DNA from: Lasiosphaeria ovina
Lineage: Eukaryota > Ascomycota > Sordariomycetes > Sordariales > Lasiosphaeriaceae
Assembly (NCBI GenBank): GCA_033439765.1
Contig: JAULSN010000004.1
Span: 1,436,001-1,500,000, forward strand
DNA length: 64,000 nucleotides
Direction of reading: 5' to 3'
A program made the position numbers and the translations under genes. Each line of letters begins with the position of its first letter. Within the stretch, counting starts at the first letter, position 1. The notes under the pieces were generated by a model that worked only from the letters and a program-made list of their open reading frames with translations, searched no databases and was not told the DNA's origin. Shown here piece by piece: positions 22,912 through 32,484 of the stretch.

Positions 22912-24314
22912 ATGGATGCTGCCTGGCATAGAAGGTACGACCCTTATGGTCGGCCGATTAGACCAGTCTCGAGACCTGGCGGAACGCGGAAGACGTGGAA
23001 CCCAGACGTGGCCAGGCGCATGGCCATGCGCTTGGGCATGGGCATGGGCGGCCGAGCCCCGATAACCTTCGACGACCAGAACCCGTTCATAGACCCACAG
23101 CAACCCCAGCCCGCATCTGTTCTTCCACCCCAACCCGCCGCAAACAACTTCGGAAATCGCGAGTCGATACTGATTTTCCAGAACAACCTCACCAACGAGG
23201 GGCGGACATGTGGGGCCCAGGACACGACCACCGCCGTTTGGTCGGCGCTCCAAGAAGCCCTCGGCGACAATCCCAAGATCTTCACCGGCTGGCCCCTGTC
23301 CAATGAAGGTCGCCTCTTCACCCACCAGCTCGGCCACGACCTTGTGGGCTATTTCAGTGGAATAATTGGAACTCAGAAGCAAGTCATCGACGAGATGAAA
23401 GCCCGCGCCGAGCAGAGTCTCCAGGCCCCCAACCAGGACAGGGACAGGGATTCCGACGTGATGGACTTGGATTCGCCCAGAGCACGCTCCAGGCGCTCCT
23501 CGGTCTGCAAGACGTGGCTCGAGGCCTTCCCGAATCGCTACCACGCCGCCATCAAGGGCCTCGCTCAGAAGTTCCTAGACGTCCGGCTGTACGCGATCAG
23601 CCAGAAGGCCGGCGTCGACGCAAACCCAGTGCTTAAGGAAATAACACCAAGAATGGGCGAAAACAAGTTCGATTGGCGCATCAAGGCCGCCAATGTCGTG
23701 TACAGCGCTGGCGACCTCGTCACTGACTACACAATCGCCACGGCCGACAATATGCTCGAGGCGCGCCACGGCCCTGTCATCATGGACTACTTCAGGGCCG
23801 CTTTCGAGGACGTTTATGGCGGAATGAGGCCTGAGGAGGCAGCTGCGATTGGTAAGTCGCAAAATGACCTTTTCCCCTTGGCGACAATGGCCGCAACTAA
23901 TTATTATCTCTAACTCCCCTGATTAATATTAATGAATGATTAATTACAGTCGAGAATGCGGACGTGTATAAACATCACCTTGACTTTATCAACAAGTTCA
24001 TCGCTGCTAGGGATGATGAGGTGGAATCCTGGAGGAACGGCTGGCTGTCGAATCGCCCATTTGAGGACAAACGTGCGGCGTTCGAGCAGATCAAATATGC
24101 GGACGCGGCGTTCAAAGGCTACGTCGCCTGCCTTGTCGACATATCCAAGAGGTTCGGTCCAAATATCAATGCCTTGGACGAAAACGAGCGGGAGAGGCTG
24201 GACACAGCCGGGGAAGAAGTCATTGAGGAAGTTGGATATTGGGTCCCGTGGAAAACGTTGACAATCCTTGCGCAAGATACCGATTGGGATCCAGCAGAGT
24301 TCCTCCGGAATTGA
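22912..24314 (+). CDS. Fungal protein of unknown function, 434 aa
   Basis: Two exons, 22912..23851 and 23950..24314, joined through ATT G/GTAAGT and TTACAG/TC. The start MDAAWHRRYDPYGRPIRP is in good context. The protein is soluble, without signal peptide or membrane segment. A disordered N-terminus (about 1-75) with a run of Met/Gly-containing basic residues precedes a mostly helical body. A basic/acidic insert (about 165-205, RDRDSDVMDLDSPRARSRRS) resembles a phosphorylatable linker. The second exon continues the helical character and ends DWDPAEFLRN. I recognise no domain. Codon use and intron quality support a real gene. Confidence 0.75.
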
Positions 24315-24962
24315 TTGATAGTGTACTTACCTACCTTGTCTAATTCCCTCTTATGCGCCACGGAGCAGTTGGCTTGGAACTACATTTCACGTTGCTGGCA
24401 ATTCATCTTCTGTCGATTTCAAAAAAAAACTCCCCCACTTGGCCCTCTATCAAGCCCATTCAACGGTACGTATGACCTTTTTACTGAAAAGCCAACACGA
24501 TATCCGCATCAGCGCCGGGCGGGCCTCGGTAACCCCCTGGCCCCGGAGGAGCCGCCCGGTGCGAGGTGCGACGCTCGCTGCACAGCAGCGGGCCGGAAGC
24601 TAGCCCGCTTTCAGACGGCGGGCCAGAATCTCTTGAGGCGTGCAGCGCGGAGGCGTGGGATTTGCTAGAAAATGCGGCGGCCAACCAGGATGTTTCAACT
24701 TGGCAAGGTCGCCCAGCTGGACTAGGCCTAGTGCGCGCCACGATAAATTGGCCTCCTCTCAGCCGCACCCTCTTCTGGTGCTTGGCTTTTTCTTGGCCTC
24801 GGACGTCCCCTCGTTTCTTGGCTTTCCCCTCAAAAGACACTCGCCAGAGACCAAAAATCTAGGCAAGGCCGGAGCCGCATCTGCGTCTGCCCTCCCCTTA
24901 GCCCGTGTCTGAAAGAGCTCGAGGGCACCGTCTGGTGCGACTAGATTCGTCAAACTGTCGTC
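24315..24962. other. Intergenic, upstream of the large Q/P-rich gene
   Basis: 0.65 kb, holding the promoter and 5' UTR of the gene starting at 24963. No gene supported. Confidence 0.55.
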
Positions 24963-27900
24963 ATGTCTTATTACGGCGGGCCTGCTTCAGGCGATGGATA
25001 TTACGGCCCAACGCCGGGAGGACAAGATGCACCAAACCAGCAGCAGCAACAGTACGCCCAGCAGAATCCCCAACAGGCTAGAAACTTGGCACCCACCGTG
25101 GCCGCTATGAGCTTGGAAAACGCGGCGGCTTCTCCAAAATTCCAGCGAAAGGCCATTGGCATGCCAGGCCACGCCCCATCTCAGAGAGTACCACCGCAGG
25201 AACAGTCACCGCCGGCCTCTCAACAATGGCCGGCCGGACACCCCTATGAAGTTTTAGGACCGGTCCCGTCGGCGCAGCCCTTTGTTGCGGAGCTTGGCAA
25301 CTCGGTAGTCCCTGAGCACGGTTCCGGCCAGACGGCCAACGCAACGCCGACGCCCGCTGCTTCTGCCAACAGCACCGGGCCCGGGCCGTCTTCAAACACT
25401 GCCGCTACTCCTGACAGCGAGGGTCTGATTGTGGTTGAGAAGCCTCCCCCCCCTGACCACGAAGGGCTCCAGGCCATCCCCCAGCGGTACTCTTATGCGG
25501 ACCCATATGCCCCATATCACCAACAGGCACCTCCAAACTCGCAGGGTCCGCCAGCCCAGCAGTGGCAAGCGTACAATCCCTACAACAGCCAACCGGCTGG
25601 TTACTACCCGCCAGCGGCCTCTGGGTATTCCTCATCCGCCGCCCCGCAGCCGCAGACAAACCGCAACTCGCAGTATGGCAACCCATACCCGCCGTCCAGC
25701 AGTTCATCTCCGCATCCTCCGTCGAATTCCAGCAGCCCGGCAGGGTCGTCTCCCTACCAGCACCCAGCCACTCCGCAGCCCACAGCAGGTCACTACTACC
25801 CCCCGGCTCAATATGCCTCTCCCGGCGCCCACCCACACCACTCGGCGACATTCCCGGGTGCGTACCCCGGGGCGCCCCCGGGTCCCCAAGTCGCCCAAGG
25901 ACCGCCTACCTCGCCCTATCTCCAGCAGGCTTCCATCTCGCCCTCCCCGCCTCAGCCGTCCGCGGCAATCTCGTACTCGCCAGCTGCGTTCCCAGCCAAC
26001 CCACACAGGACGTCGACCCAGCCCTCGATTGGCGCCAACCCTCCGGGCGATGGCACGACGCCTGCCCCTTCGGCCATCCCTTCCACACCTTCCATGACTC
26101 CGCCAGCTGCCGCGGCGGCTGGTGCCAACCCCTACAACATTCCCATGCCGCCCAACCAGTCAAACCCCGGTCCCGTCGCGGGAGCTGTGGGGAACGCCGG
26201 CCAGAAGATTGGCGGCTATGCTACTTCTGTGTTTGGCAAGGAGAAGCGGGACTCGGTCGGGAGCTGGACCAAGAGGACGGCGAGCCGGATGGGCGGCGCC
26301 ATCAAGAGCGCCGCCTCGTCGGCACACCAGGCCGCCTACAACGCGCAGCTCGCCGCCCAGCAGAAGCAGAAGACGGCCTTGGCGGCCGCCGCCGCTGCGA
26401 AGCCGCCCAAACCGTCCAACCCGCACTGGGGCGCAGTTCAAAACGCGAATCCCCAGGCTCAGGGGCAAGGGCAAGGGCAAGGGCAAGGGCAAGGGCAAGG
26501 GCACGGTCAACCGCCTCCGAGCTGGAATGCACAGCAACAGCCTACCGGTCCTCCTGGGTTCGCTCCTCAGGCTCCAGGGCAGGGACAGGGACAGCCGCCT
26601 CAGAACTGGACCCCCCAGGCCGTTAGCACTGCTCCTGCTCCTTTCCAGGGACAGGCGCAGGGACAGGGACAGCCTCCCCAGAGCTGGAATCCCCAAGCCG
26701 CCGCCCCTCTACCTACCGGTGCACAACCACCCCAGCAGCAGGGAAATCCAGCAGCATATATGGGACAGCCGCCGCAAAACTGGAATCCCCAACTCGCGGG
26801 CACTCCGCCTGTTGGGTTTCCCGCCCAGGCTCAAGGTCCGCCGGGTGGGCAGCCTCCCCAGCCGCAAGCAGGGCCAGGCGTGTACGGCAGCCAGCCTCCC
26901 CAAAACTGGAACCCCCAACTTGCCGGGCCCCAGCCTGCGGGGCCGGCTGCTCAAGGTACCGCACCCGGGTATGGAGGACAGCCTCCTCAGACTTGGAATC
27001 CCCAGGCTGCTGGCACTCCTCCTGTGCTCGCCACTCAGGCTACGGGACCGGTTACCAGCGGACGGCCTCCTCAGGCCTGGAACCCGCAATTTTCTGGTTC
27101 TCCTGGGCCCGCTGCACAGACTCCGATGCCTGGGGTTGGCGGACAAGCTCCTCAAAACTGGAATCCTCAGCCTGCTAGCGCTCCTTCCGGGCCCGCTGCT
27201 CAACAAGCGGTAGGGCCTAGCGTTGGCGGACAGCCCCCTCAACAGCAAGCGAGTCCAGCCTTGTACGGAACCCAACCCGGCCAGAACTGGGGTTCTCAGC
27301 CTGCGGGAGCTCCCCCCGGACCCGCCGCCCAAGCTGCCGGACCTATTGTTGCCGGACAGCCCCCGCAGAACTGGAATCCGCAGTCCGCGGCAACTCCTCC
27401 ACCTGGACAGGCTGCTCAGACTCCAGGATCCGGCGTCCAGCAAGCACAGACGTGGCCCGCCGCTGTGGCTCAACCTCCTGCCCAAACACCTCCAGCCGGC
27501 CCCCAGCCCCAGGCCCAGTCTCCTCCGGCTCCTGGGGCTGCGTCTCCGCCCACGGCAAATGGCGCGAACCGAGAAATGGGCGGGCAGCAGCCTGCTCAGC
27601 CGCAGCCTCAACCTCAGGGAAGCGTGCAACAATTTGCTCCCCAGGCGAATGCCCCTGGCCAGCAATCCCCAGTCCCGACGGGCGCATCCGGACCTCCCGA
27701 CGGACCCGCTGCTGCGAACCAGTGGTCGACGGGACCACCCCCTGCGCAGTGGAATGGAGGCCAAGCGGCGCAGATGTCGCCACCCGCCGCCGCCAGCCCT
27801 CCTCCGCAACCGGGCGCAGGTCCAGAAAGCGGTGTTGTGCAGCAGCAGCAGCTGCTGCAGCAACAGCAACAGCAACAGCAACCGCAACAGCAACAATTTC

Positions 27901-29651
27901 AACCCCAACCGCAACAGCAACAGCAGCAACAACAGCCCCAACAACAACTTCAACAGCAGCAACCATTACAACCGCACCAGCAGCTCCAACAACAATTGCA
28001 ACCACAACAACAGCTGCAACAACAGCAACCACAGCAACAGCAGCCGCAGCAACAACAACTACAACCGCACCAACAGCCTCAGCAACAGTTGCAACCACAG
28101 CAACAATTTCAACCTCAACAGCAACAACAGCAGCAGCAACAGCCCCAACAACAACAACTGCAACCGCCCCAACAGCTGCAACAACAATTGCAACCACAGC
28201 CGTGGATACCGGCGGGTAATGCTCCGGGACCAGCAGGGCCCTACCCTCCCCAGTTCAACCCGCAACAACCTCCGGCGTGGCCAGCCCAACAAGCCGATCC
28301 AGGACAAAATGTCGCTCCGGCCGGAGCCATGCCGCCCGCTCAGCCGCAGTGGGCGCCGCAGTGGATGCCGCAACAGCAGCTGGTCACCGCGCGCGACAAC
28401 AGCGGGCAGCCCCAGCCGGCGCGAATGCAGCAGGGTCCCGGCGCGGTTCCTCTGCCTGTCCAGCAGCAGACACAACCGCAGCTGCAGGGTGCGTGGAACA
28501 TGGCCCAGCAAGCCTTCACCCCAGGATTCACGCCACAGTACCCGCCAGGCCAGACACCGCCGCAGCCTCAGCAATATGCATACCCGCCGCAGCAGCAACA
28601 ACAGCAGCAGCAACCTGTCCAGTCGTATTTCCCGCAGCAGCCGCCTCCCCAGCCATACCCGCAGCAGCAGCAGCAGCAGCAGCAGCAGGTCACGTACCCT
28701 CTCGCACCGGGACAGCCACAGCCCGTGCCGGGCGGCGTGCCTCCAGCCGGCCCAGCCCCAGCCCCAGCCACCAACCAAGCGCAAGCGCCAGCCGGAGCAG
28801 TGCGCGGCGGGGCAGCAGGGGGCCGAGGTCGCGGGGGGCCAGCACGAGGCAGAGGCAGAGGCAGAGGCGGGGCAGCCAGCGGCGCGAACGTGCGCACATC
28901 CGGATCACAGCCAGCACCACCAGCACCACCAGCAGCAGCAACAACATCATCAGGCATGTCGAGCATGTTCGCCGTGGCGGGCGGGCTCGCGGCTGTCGGG
29001 CTCGGAGCGCTGGGGGCGTCACATGCTTCCAAGCTCGTCGCCGGCGGTGCGAGGATCAAGAAGCCGCAGCAGAGCGGCATGGTCAAGTTTGGGAGGTTCC
29101 TTGCTTCGGCGGTGGGGGATGACGATGGTGATGATGGCGGTGACGATGATGGTGGTGATGACGATGGTGGTGACGAGGGTGGTGACGAGGGTGGTGCAGG
29201 GGACGAGGGAGGCGGTGGCTGGGAGGCACGCGAAGAAGAGGAGGATGTCGGCGGCGATGCTGGCGGCGACGCTGGGCTTGGATATGAGGGCGATCTCCAG
29301 GGCGGCGGCGACGCTGGGTTTGGCTACGACGGCGACATGCAGAACAGCGGCGAGACGTGGCAGCAGACCGGGGACAGTGGCGCGGCCTGGGATGGCGGCG
29401 CGGGCGGGGAGGACTACGGCAACAACACCACCACCACCGACTATGGCGGCGAGACGGGCTACGGCGGCGACACGGGCTATGGCGGCGACACGGGCTACGG
29501 CGACGGCGGACTGGGAGACGCGGCCGCAGACGTTGAGCAGATCAACAGCGACGCGGCACAGAACCTCGCCGAGATGGAGCTGGCTAGCGCCCAGGCCAAC
29601 GCGCAGCTCATGGACGACATGTTTGCCATGCAGGACGCTGCCAACATCTGA
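24963..29651 (+). CDS. Giant low-complexity Q/P/G-rich protein (prion-like, RGG and acidic regions)
   Basis: One uninterrupted 1,562-aa frame. Approximate layout: Pro/Ser/Gln/Tyr-rich disorder (1-410); a short, more ordered basic Ala-rich segment starting GQKIGGYATSVFGKEKRDSVG (about 412-485); a GQ dipeptide run (about 500-514); about ten Trp repeats of the type PPQNWNPQ (about 515-820); a long polyQ-rich zone (about 955-1085); RGG/RGRG motifs (about 1280-1305); one hydrophobic Ala/Gly stretch (about 1328-1352); an Asp/Gly acidic run (about 1386-1410); GYGGDT-type repeats (about 1490-1515); and a helical C-terminus rich in Ala, Gln and Met. No enzymatic domain is visible. The composition is that of condensate-forming or RNA-binding scaffold proteins, which is inference. 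An intact frame over 4.7 kb of repeats argues for selection. Confidence 0.8.
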   Translation: MSYYGGPASGDGYYGPTPGGQDAPNQQQQQYAQQNPQQARNLAPTVAAMSLENAAASPKFQRKAIGMPGHAPSQRVPPQEQSPPASQQWPAGHPYEVLGPVPSAQPFVAELGNSVVPEHGSGQTANATPTPAASANSTGPGPSSNTAATPDSEGLIVVEKPPPPDHEGLQAIPQRYSYADPYAPYHQQAPPNSQGPPAQQWQAYNPYNSQPAGYYPPAASGYSSSAAPQPQTNRNSQYGNPYPPSSSSSPHPPSNSSSPAGSSPYQHPATPQPTAGHYYPPAQYASPGAHPHHSATFPGAYPGAPPGPQVAQGPPTSPYLQQASISPSPPQPSAAISYSPAAFPANPHRTSTQPSIGANPPGDGTTPAPSAIPSTPSMTPPAAAAAGANPYNIPMPPNQSNPGPVAGAVGNAGQKIGGYATSVFGKEKRDSVGSWTKRTASRMGGAIKSAASSAHQAAYNAQLAAQQKQKTALAAAAAAKPPKPSNPHWGAVQNANPQAQGQGQGQGQGQGQGHGQPPPSWNAQQQPTGPPGFAPQAPGQGQGQPPQNWTPQAVSTAPAPFQGQAQGQGQPPQSWNPQAAAPLPTGAQPPQQQGNPAAYMGQPPQNWNPQLAGTPPVGFPAQAQGPPGGQPPQPQAGPGVYGSQPPQNWNPQLAGPQPAGPAAQGTAPGYGGQPPQTWNPQAAGTPPVLATQATGPVTSGRPPQAWNPQFSGSPGPAAQTPMPGVGGQAPQNWNPQPASAPSGPAAQQAVGPSVGGQPPQQQASPALYGTQPGQNWGSQPAGAPPGPAAQAAGPIVAGQPPQNWNPQSAATPPPGQAAQTPGSGVQQAQTWPAAVAQPPAQTPPAGPQPQAQSPPAPGAASPPTANGANREMGGQQPAQPQPQPQGSVQQFAPQANAPGQQSPVPTGASGPPDGPAAANQWSTGPPPAQWNGGQAAQMSPPAAASPPPQPGAGPESGVVQQQQLLQQQQQQQQPQQQQFQPQPQQQQQQQQPQQQLQQQQPLQPHQQLQQQLQPQQQLQQQQPQQQQPQQQQLQPHQQPQQQLQPQQQFQPQQQQQQQQQPQQQQLQPPQQLQQQLQPQPWIPAGNAPGPAGPYPPQFNPQQPPAWPAQQADPGQNVAPAGAMPPAQPQWAPQWMPQQQLVTARDNSGQPQPARMQQGPGAVPLPVQQQTQPQLQGAWNMAQQAFTPGFTPQYPPGQTPPQPQQYAYPPQQQQQQQQPVQSYFPQQPPPQPYPQQQQQQQQQVTYPLAPGQPQPVPGGVPPAGPAPAPATNQAQAPAGAVRGGAAGGRGRGGPARGRGRGRGGAASGANVRTSGSQPAPPAPPAAATTSSGMSSMFAVAGGLAAVGLGALGASHASKLVAGGARIKKPQQSGMVKFGRFLASAVGDDDGDDGGDDDGGDDDGGDEGGDEGGAGDEGGGGWEAREEEEDVGGDAGGDAGLGYEGDLQGGGDAGFGYDGDMQNSGETWQQTGDSGAAWDGGAGGEDYGNNTTTTDYGGETGYGGDTGYGGDTGYGDGGLGDAAADVEQINSDAAQNLAEMELASAQANAQLMDDMFAMQDAANI
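26463..26503 (+). repeat. Hexanucleotide GGGCAA tandem repeat (GQ dipeptides)
   Basis: About seven perfect or near-perfect 6-bp units inside the large low-complexity gene, read as Gly-Gln. In-frame, so length changes would keep the frame. Confidence 0.9.
26512..27420 (+). repeat. Coding tandem repeat with PPQNWNPQ-type core
   Basis: Around ten copies of a roughly 25-40-residue unit whose core reads PPQNWNPQ with variants PPQSWNPQ, PPQTWNPQ, PPQAWNPQ, APQNWNPQ and PGQNWGSQ. Each core carries one Trp; the spacers are Pro/Ala/Gly-rich. Confidence 0.85.
27838..28215 (+). repeat. CAG/CAA-rich polyglutamine tract
   Basis: Mixed CAG and CAA codons interspersed with Pro, Leu, Phe and His codons (QQQLQPHQQ-like units). 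The mixed codons should limit slippage compared with a pure CAG run. A similar shorter tract lies at 28585-28690. Confidence 0.9.
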
Positions 29652-30310
29652 GTGCCGAGAAGCTAATATCTGGGCGTTTTCCTCCGTGTCATCACACTGT
29701 CGATCGAAATGCGGGCATCAATTACACGCGGATGGATACCTTTTTGAGTTGAGTCTAGAATCGAGCATTTGTTGGGTAATAATTAATCAGTCTACATCTG
29801 TACTTGCAATCCATGTTCCTCGACCTGTTGCGCCGTTGCATCTGGGCCGTTCGATCCCTGAGCGGGGAGGGGCTGCTGTTTGCGTGGGAATGGTTCAATC
29901 GTCGAGCGGTTCAAGAGTCGGACGGATTCCCACTGTTAAAGGGTGTTCGGTTAGTTGCTATGTAGCCACGTGGGATCCCCCGCGTTTGCTGTTTGTGGTG
30001 CTCTGGTGGGGCAATGGCTTGTTTCTCATCTACAGTACATACTGTACCACGGAGTCTTGACCGGGCTGACACCAGTACACGACAGTCATCACAGTAAAGC
30101 GGTGACAAGTTCAACACAAAACCTTGCCGGCCTATTTAGCTTCGTTGTGCAGTCCAGGCCGTGCCTTTCATTTCCCTTACCTTGCCTTACCTAGGACATG
30201 CCGCACCAGAACGGAATACGAAGCCTTGTCCTGGCTCTGCAGCGATAGCGGTAGCACTCACTGAACAAAGTAACAAGTACAAATTGAACCCGTTGCCGAA
30301 AGGGGCAGAA
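29652..30310. other. Intergenic
   Basis: 0.66 kb between two plus-strand genes. The HAD frame is open upstream to 30161, but the added 50 residues are not family-like, so this is treated as promoter/UTR. Confidence 0.55.
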
Positions 30311-31357
30311 ATGCCACCGCGAACCCTGCTCCTGTGTTTCGACGCCTTCGGGACAATCTTCAGACCCAAGCAGCCCATCGCAGCGCAGTACAATGCCGTA
30401 GCGAGACAGTGCGGGCTCACCGGCCTCGACGACAGCGAGCTGCACGCCGCCTTCAAGGCCGCCTTTCTGCACCAAGCGCGCACTCACCCAAACTATGGCA
30501 AGGCCACGGGCATGGGTGCGCACAAGTGGTGGACCGACGTGCGTCCCTCTCCCCTCTCCCATACTCGATGACATGATCCATCAAGAAATACCACAGCATT
30601 CCCAGACCCTGAACGCGGTTGCTGATGTACACATGTCCCCCTCGGTCCTCACCAGCAGGTCATCCACGGCACATTCCAGCCCGTGGTCGGCGAGGCGAGA
30701 CCGCTGCCGGCGGATCTCGCGCCGCGGCTCCTACGCCGCTTCGCTACCGCCGAGGCCTACGACTTTGCGCTGGACCCGCGCTTGTTCAGGCTGCTGAAAC
30801 GCGCCGCCCCGAGGCTTCCCCTGGACGACTCTGTCGTGGACGACGTCGTCGTCGGCGTCATCACCAACTCGGACGACAGAGTCCCCGGCATCCTGTCGTC
30901 GCTAGGCCTGGCCGTGAGCCCGCTGCGCGCCGGCGCTGCGTCGGCTGCGTACCCGGCTGCCGCCGTCCCTAGGCCGCCCTACGACATCGACTTCCACTGC
31001 ATGTCGTACGACGTGGGCTTTGAGAAGCCCGACCGGCGCATCTTCGAGGCTGCCGAGGCTGCTGCCGCGCAGGTTCTGGCCACGCAGCAGCACATCCCCG
31101 GCGACTGGATCAAGGTTTACGTGGGCGACGAGTACAAGCGGGACGTGGTGGGCGCGCTCGGCGCCGGGTGGAACTCGGTGCTGGTCGCCGACCAAGAGTG
31201 CCAGTGTTCCGAGGACGTGAGGACGCTGGGCGAATTTCCCTCCCGCCAAGTCTTCTCCCCCCACGGCACCGCGCCGCCCGTCAGCGTCCGCGTGCCCGAT
31301 GTCGACACGCTGCTTGCGTGGCTCGTGGGGCCGGCGAGGACATGGGACGGGAGTTGA
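30311..31357 (+). CDS. HAD-superfamily hydrolase (HDHD3/Dpi35-like)
   Basis: Two exons, 30311..30538 and 30659..31357, both phase 0, give 308 aa. Motif I is CFDAFGT with nucleophile Asp11; the +2 position is Phe, not Asp. Motif II is VITNSDDRVPGIL, motif III is the Lys of GFEKPDRRIF, and motif IV is VGDEYKRDVVGALGAGW. The alpha-helical cap lies between motifs I and II and is interrupted by the intron. The order and spacing fit subfamily IA proteins such as yeast YMR130W/Dpi35, where the second Asp is also replaced; Asp-less HADs may be dehalogenase-like or weak phosphatases. Substrate unknown. Start chosen at MPPRTLLLCFDAFG because it abuts motif I as in relatives. Confidence 0.88.
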
Positions 31358-32343
31358 CTGCCAGAATAATATCCCATAAAAAACAAGAGGTTCTAAATGA
31401 CTCTGTACTTTGCGAATAAACGAGTTAGCGCCGTTGTGTTTTGTTTTTGAGCGTTATTTTTTATTTTATTTTATTCCCATTGCTGCATCCGTTAAAGTAA
31501 CCAAAACAGAAACTACAGATAAGTACAGTACTCACTTTGTGCGTAGTCTGTATCCCGTGGGGTGCTGTGCTGGTTGGCAGAACAGGGGGCATTTGTTGAT
31601 GTGAAGACGCAGGTTTGAAGCTTCCGTAAAACTAGGACATAATTTATTGCCTGAAAAAGGAAGCTCAACCCTACCTGAACCTTGCTTCAAGCTTGCAAAC
31701 GTCAAAGCCAGTTACGAGTGACCAGATTCGGCCGACTCTATGGCAACTACACAAGTCTTCGTGGTCTTGGAAATCTCATTTTGTTTATCTCGCAGCTCAA
31801 CAACAAACACCAGCACAACAAGGGAATAAAAACAAACACCATCAAATCCCATGCAAATCCTAACCCAAGTACGACGATAGCAAACCTAGCACGGGCTATG
31901 TACATTGGATTCTATGCAATGCAAACCATTCCCGTACAAATACATGAGCCGAAGCCACGCGCGCCACTCTGGGTAGGGGGCCCATACCCACAAGAAAGTA
32001 AATAACCGCAAGCTGCTCCAATATGTAGAAACAAGATCGAGAATATCCGCCAGCTTGGTCCTGCCCTGGGTAATTCAACCTCCTACTCCCAGCCCACGCT
32101 AGATGGTAAACCCGCAACCTCGCACTGTAAACGTTTATATACGCCAAAATTGTCCAAAGAAATAGAATCAAGGGGGGACATGAGTTTCCGAATAAAAGGA
32201 AAAAGGAAAAATACAAAAGAAACAAGAAAAAAGGAGAACATATTGCCCGCCATCTGGATATAAGGAAAGTGACTTATGTCGGTGTAGCGGAGTTGGAGCG
32301 GCGTAACTTTGATCTCTAATGCCAAGCTCATGTCGTTTCATTT

Positions 32344-32374
<31 letters not shown>

Positions 32375-32484
32375 CACTTTTCTTTCGCCCAAGGCTCCCG
32401 TCCGCGCGCAACCCCATGTCTATTTTTTGCTGCCCGCAATTCGACTTTCTTTCATCTCACTTCAACCTTACCATTTCTGTACCT
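31358..32484. other. Intergenic between convergent genes
   Basis: 1.1 kb of AT-rich DNA between the HAD and Opi1 stops; includes a long poly-T tract. No gene seen. Confidence 0.6.
32346..32374. repeat. Poly(T) tract, 29 bp
   Basis: Uninterrupted T29 preceded by TTTTA. On the minus strand it is poly(A), about 110 nt downstream of the Opi1 stop and thus in or near its 3' UTR. Confidence 0.95.

Noticed and set aside
27223..30060. 945-codon plus-strand frame overlapping the giant Q-rich gene
   Set aside because: It is the +1 reading of CAG/CAA and proline-rich repeats (giving Ser/Asn/Arg runs). It lacks domains and runs into non-coding DNA past the true stop.
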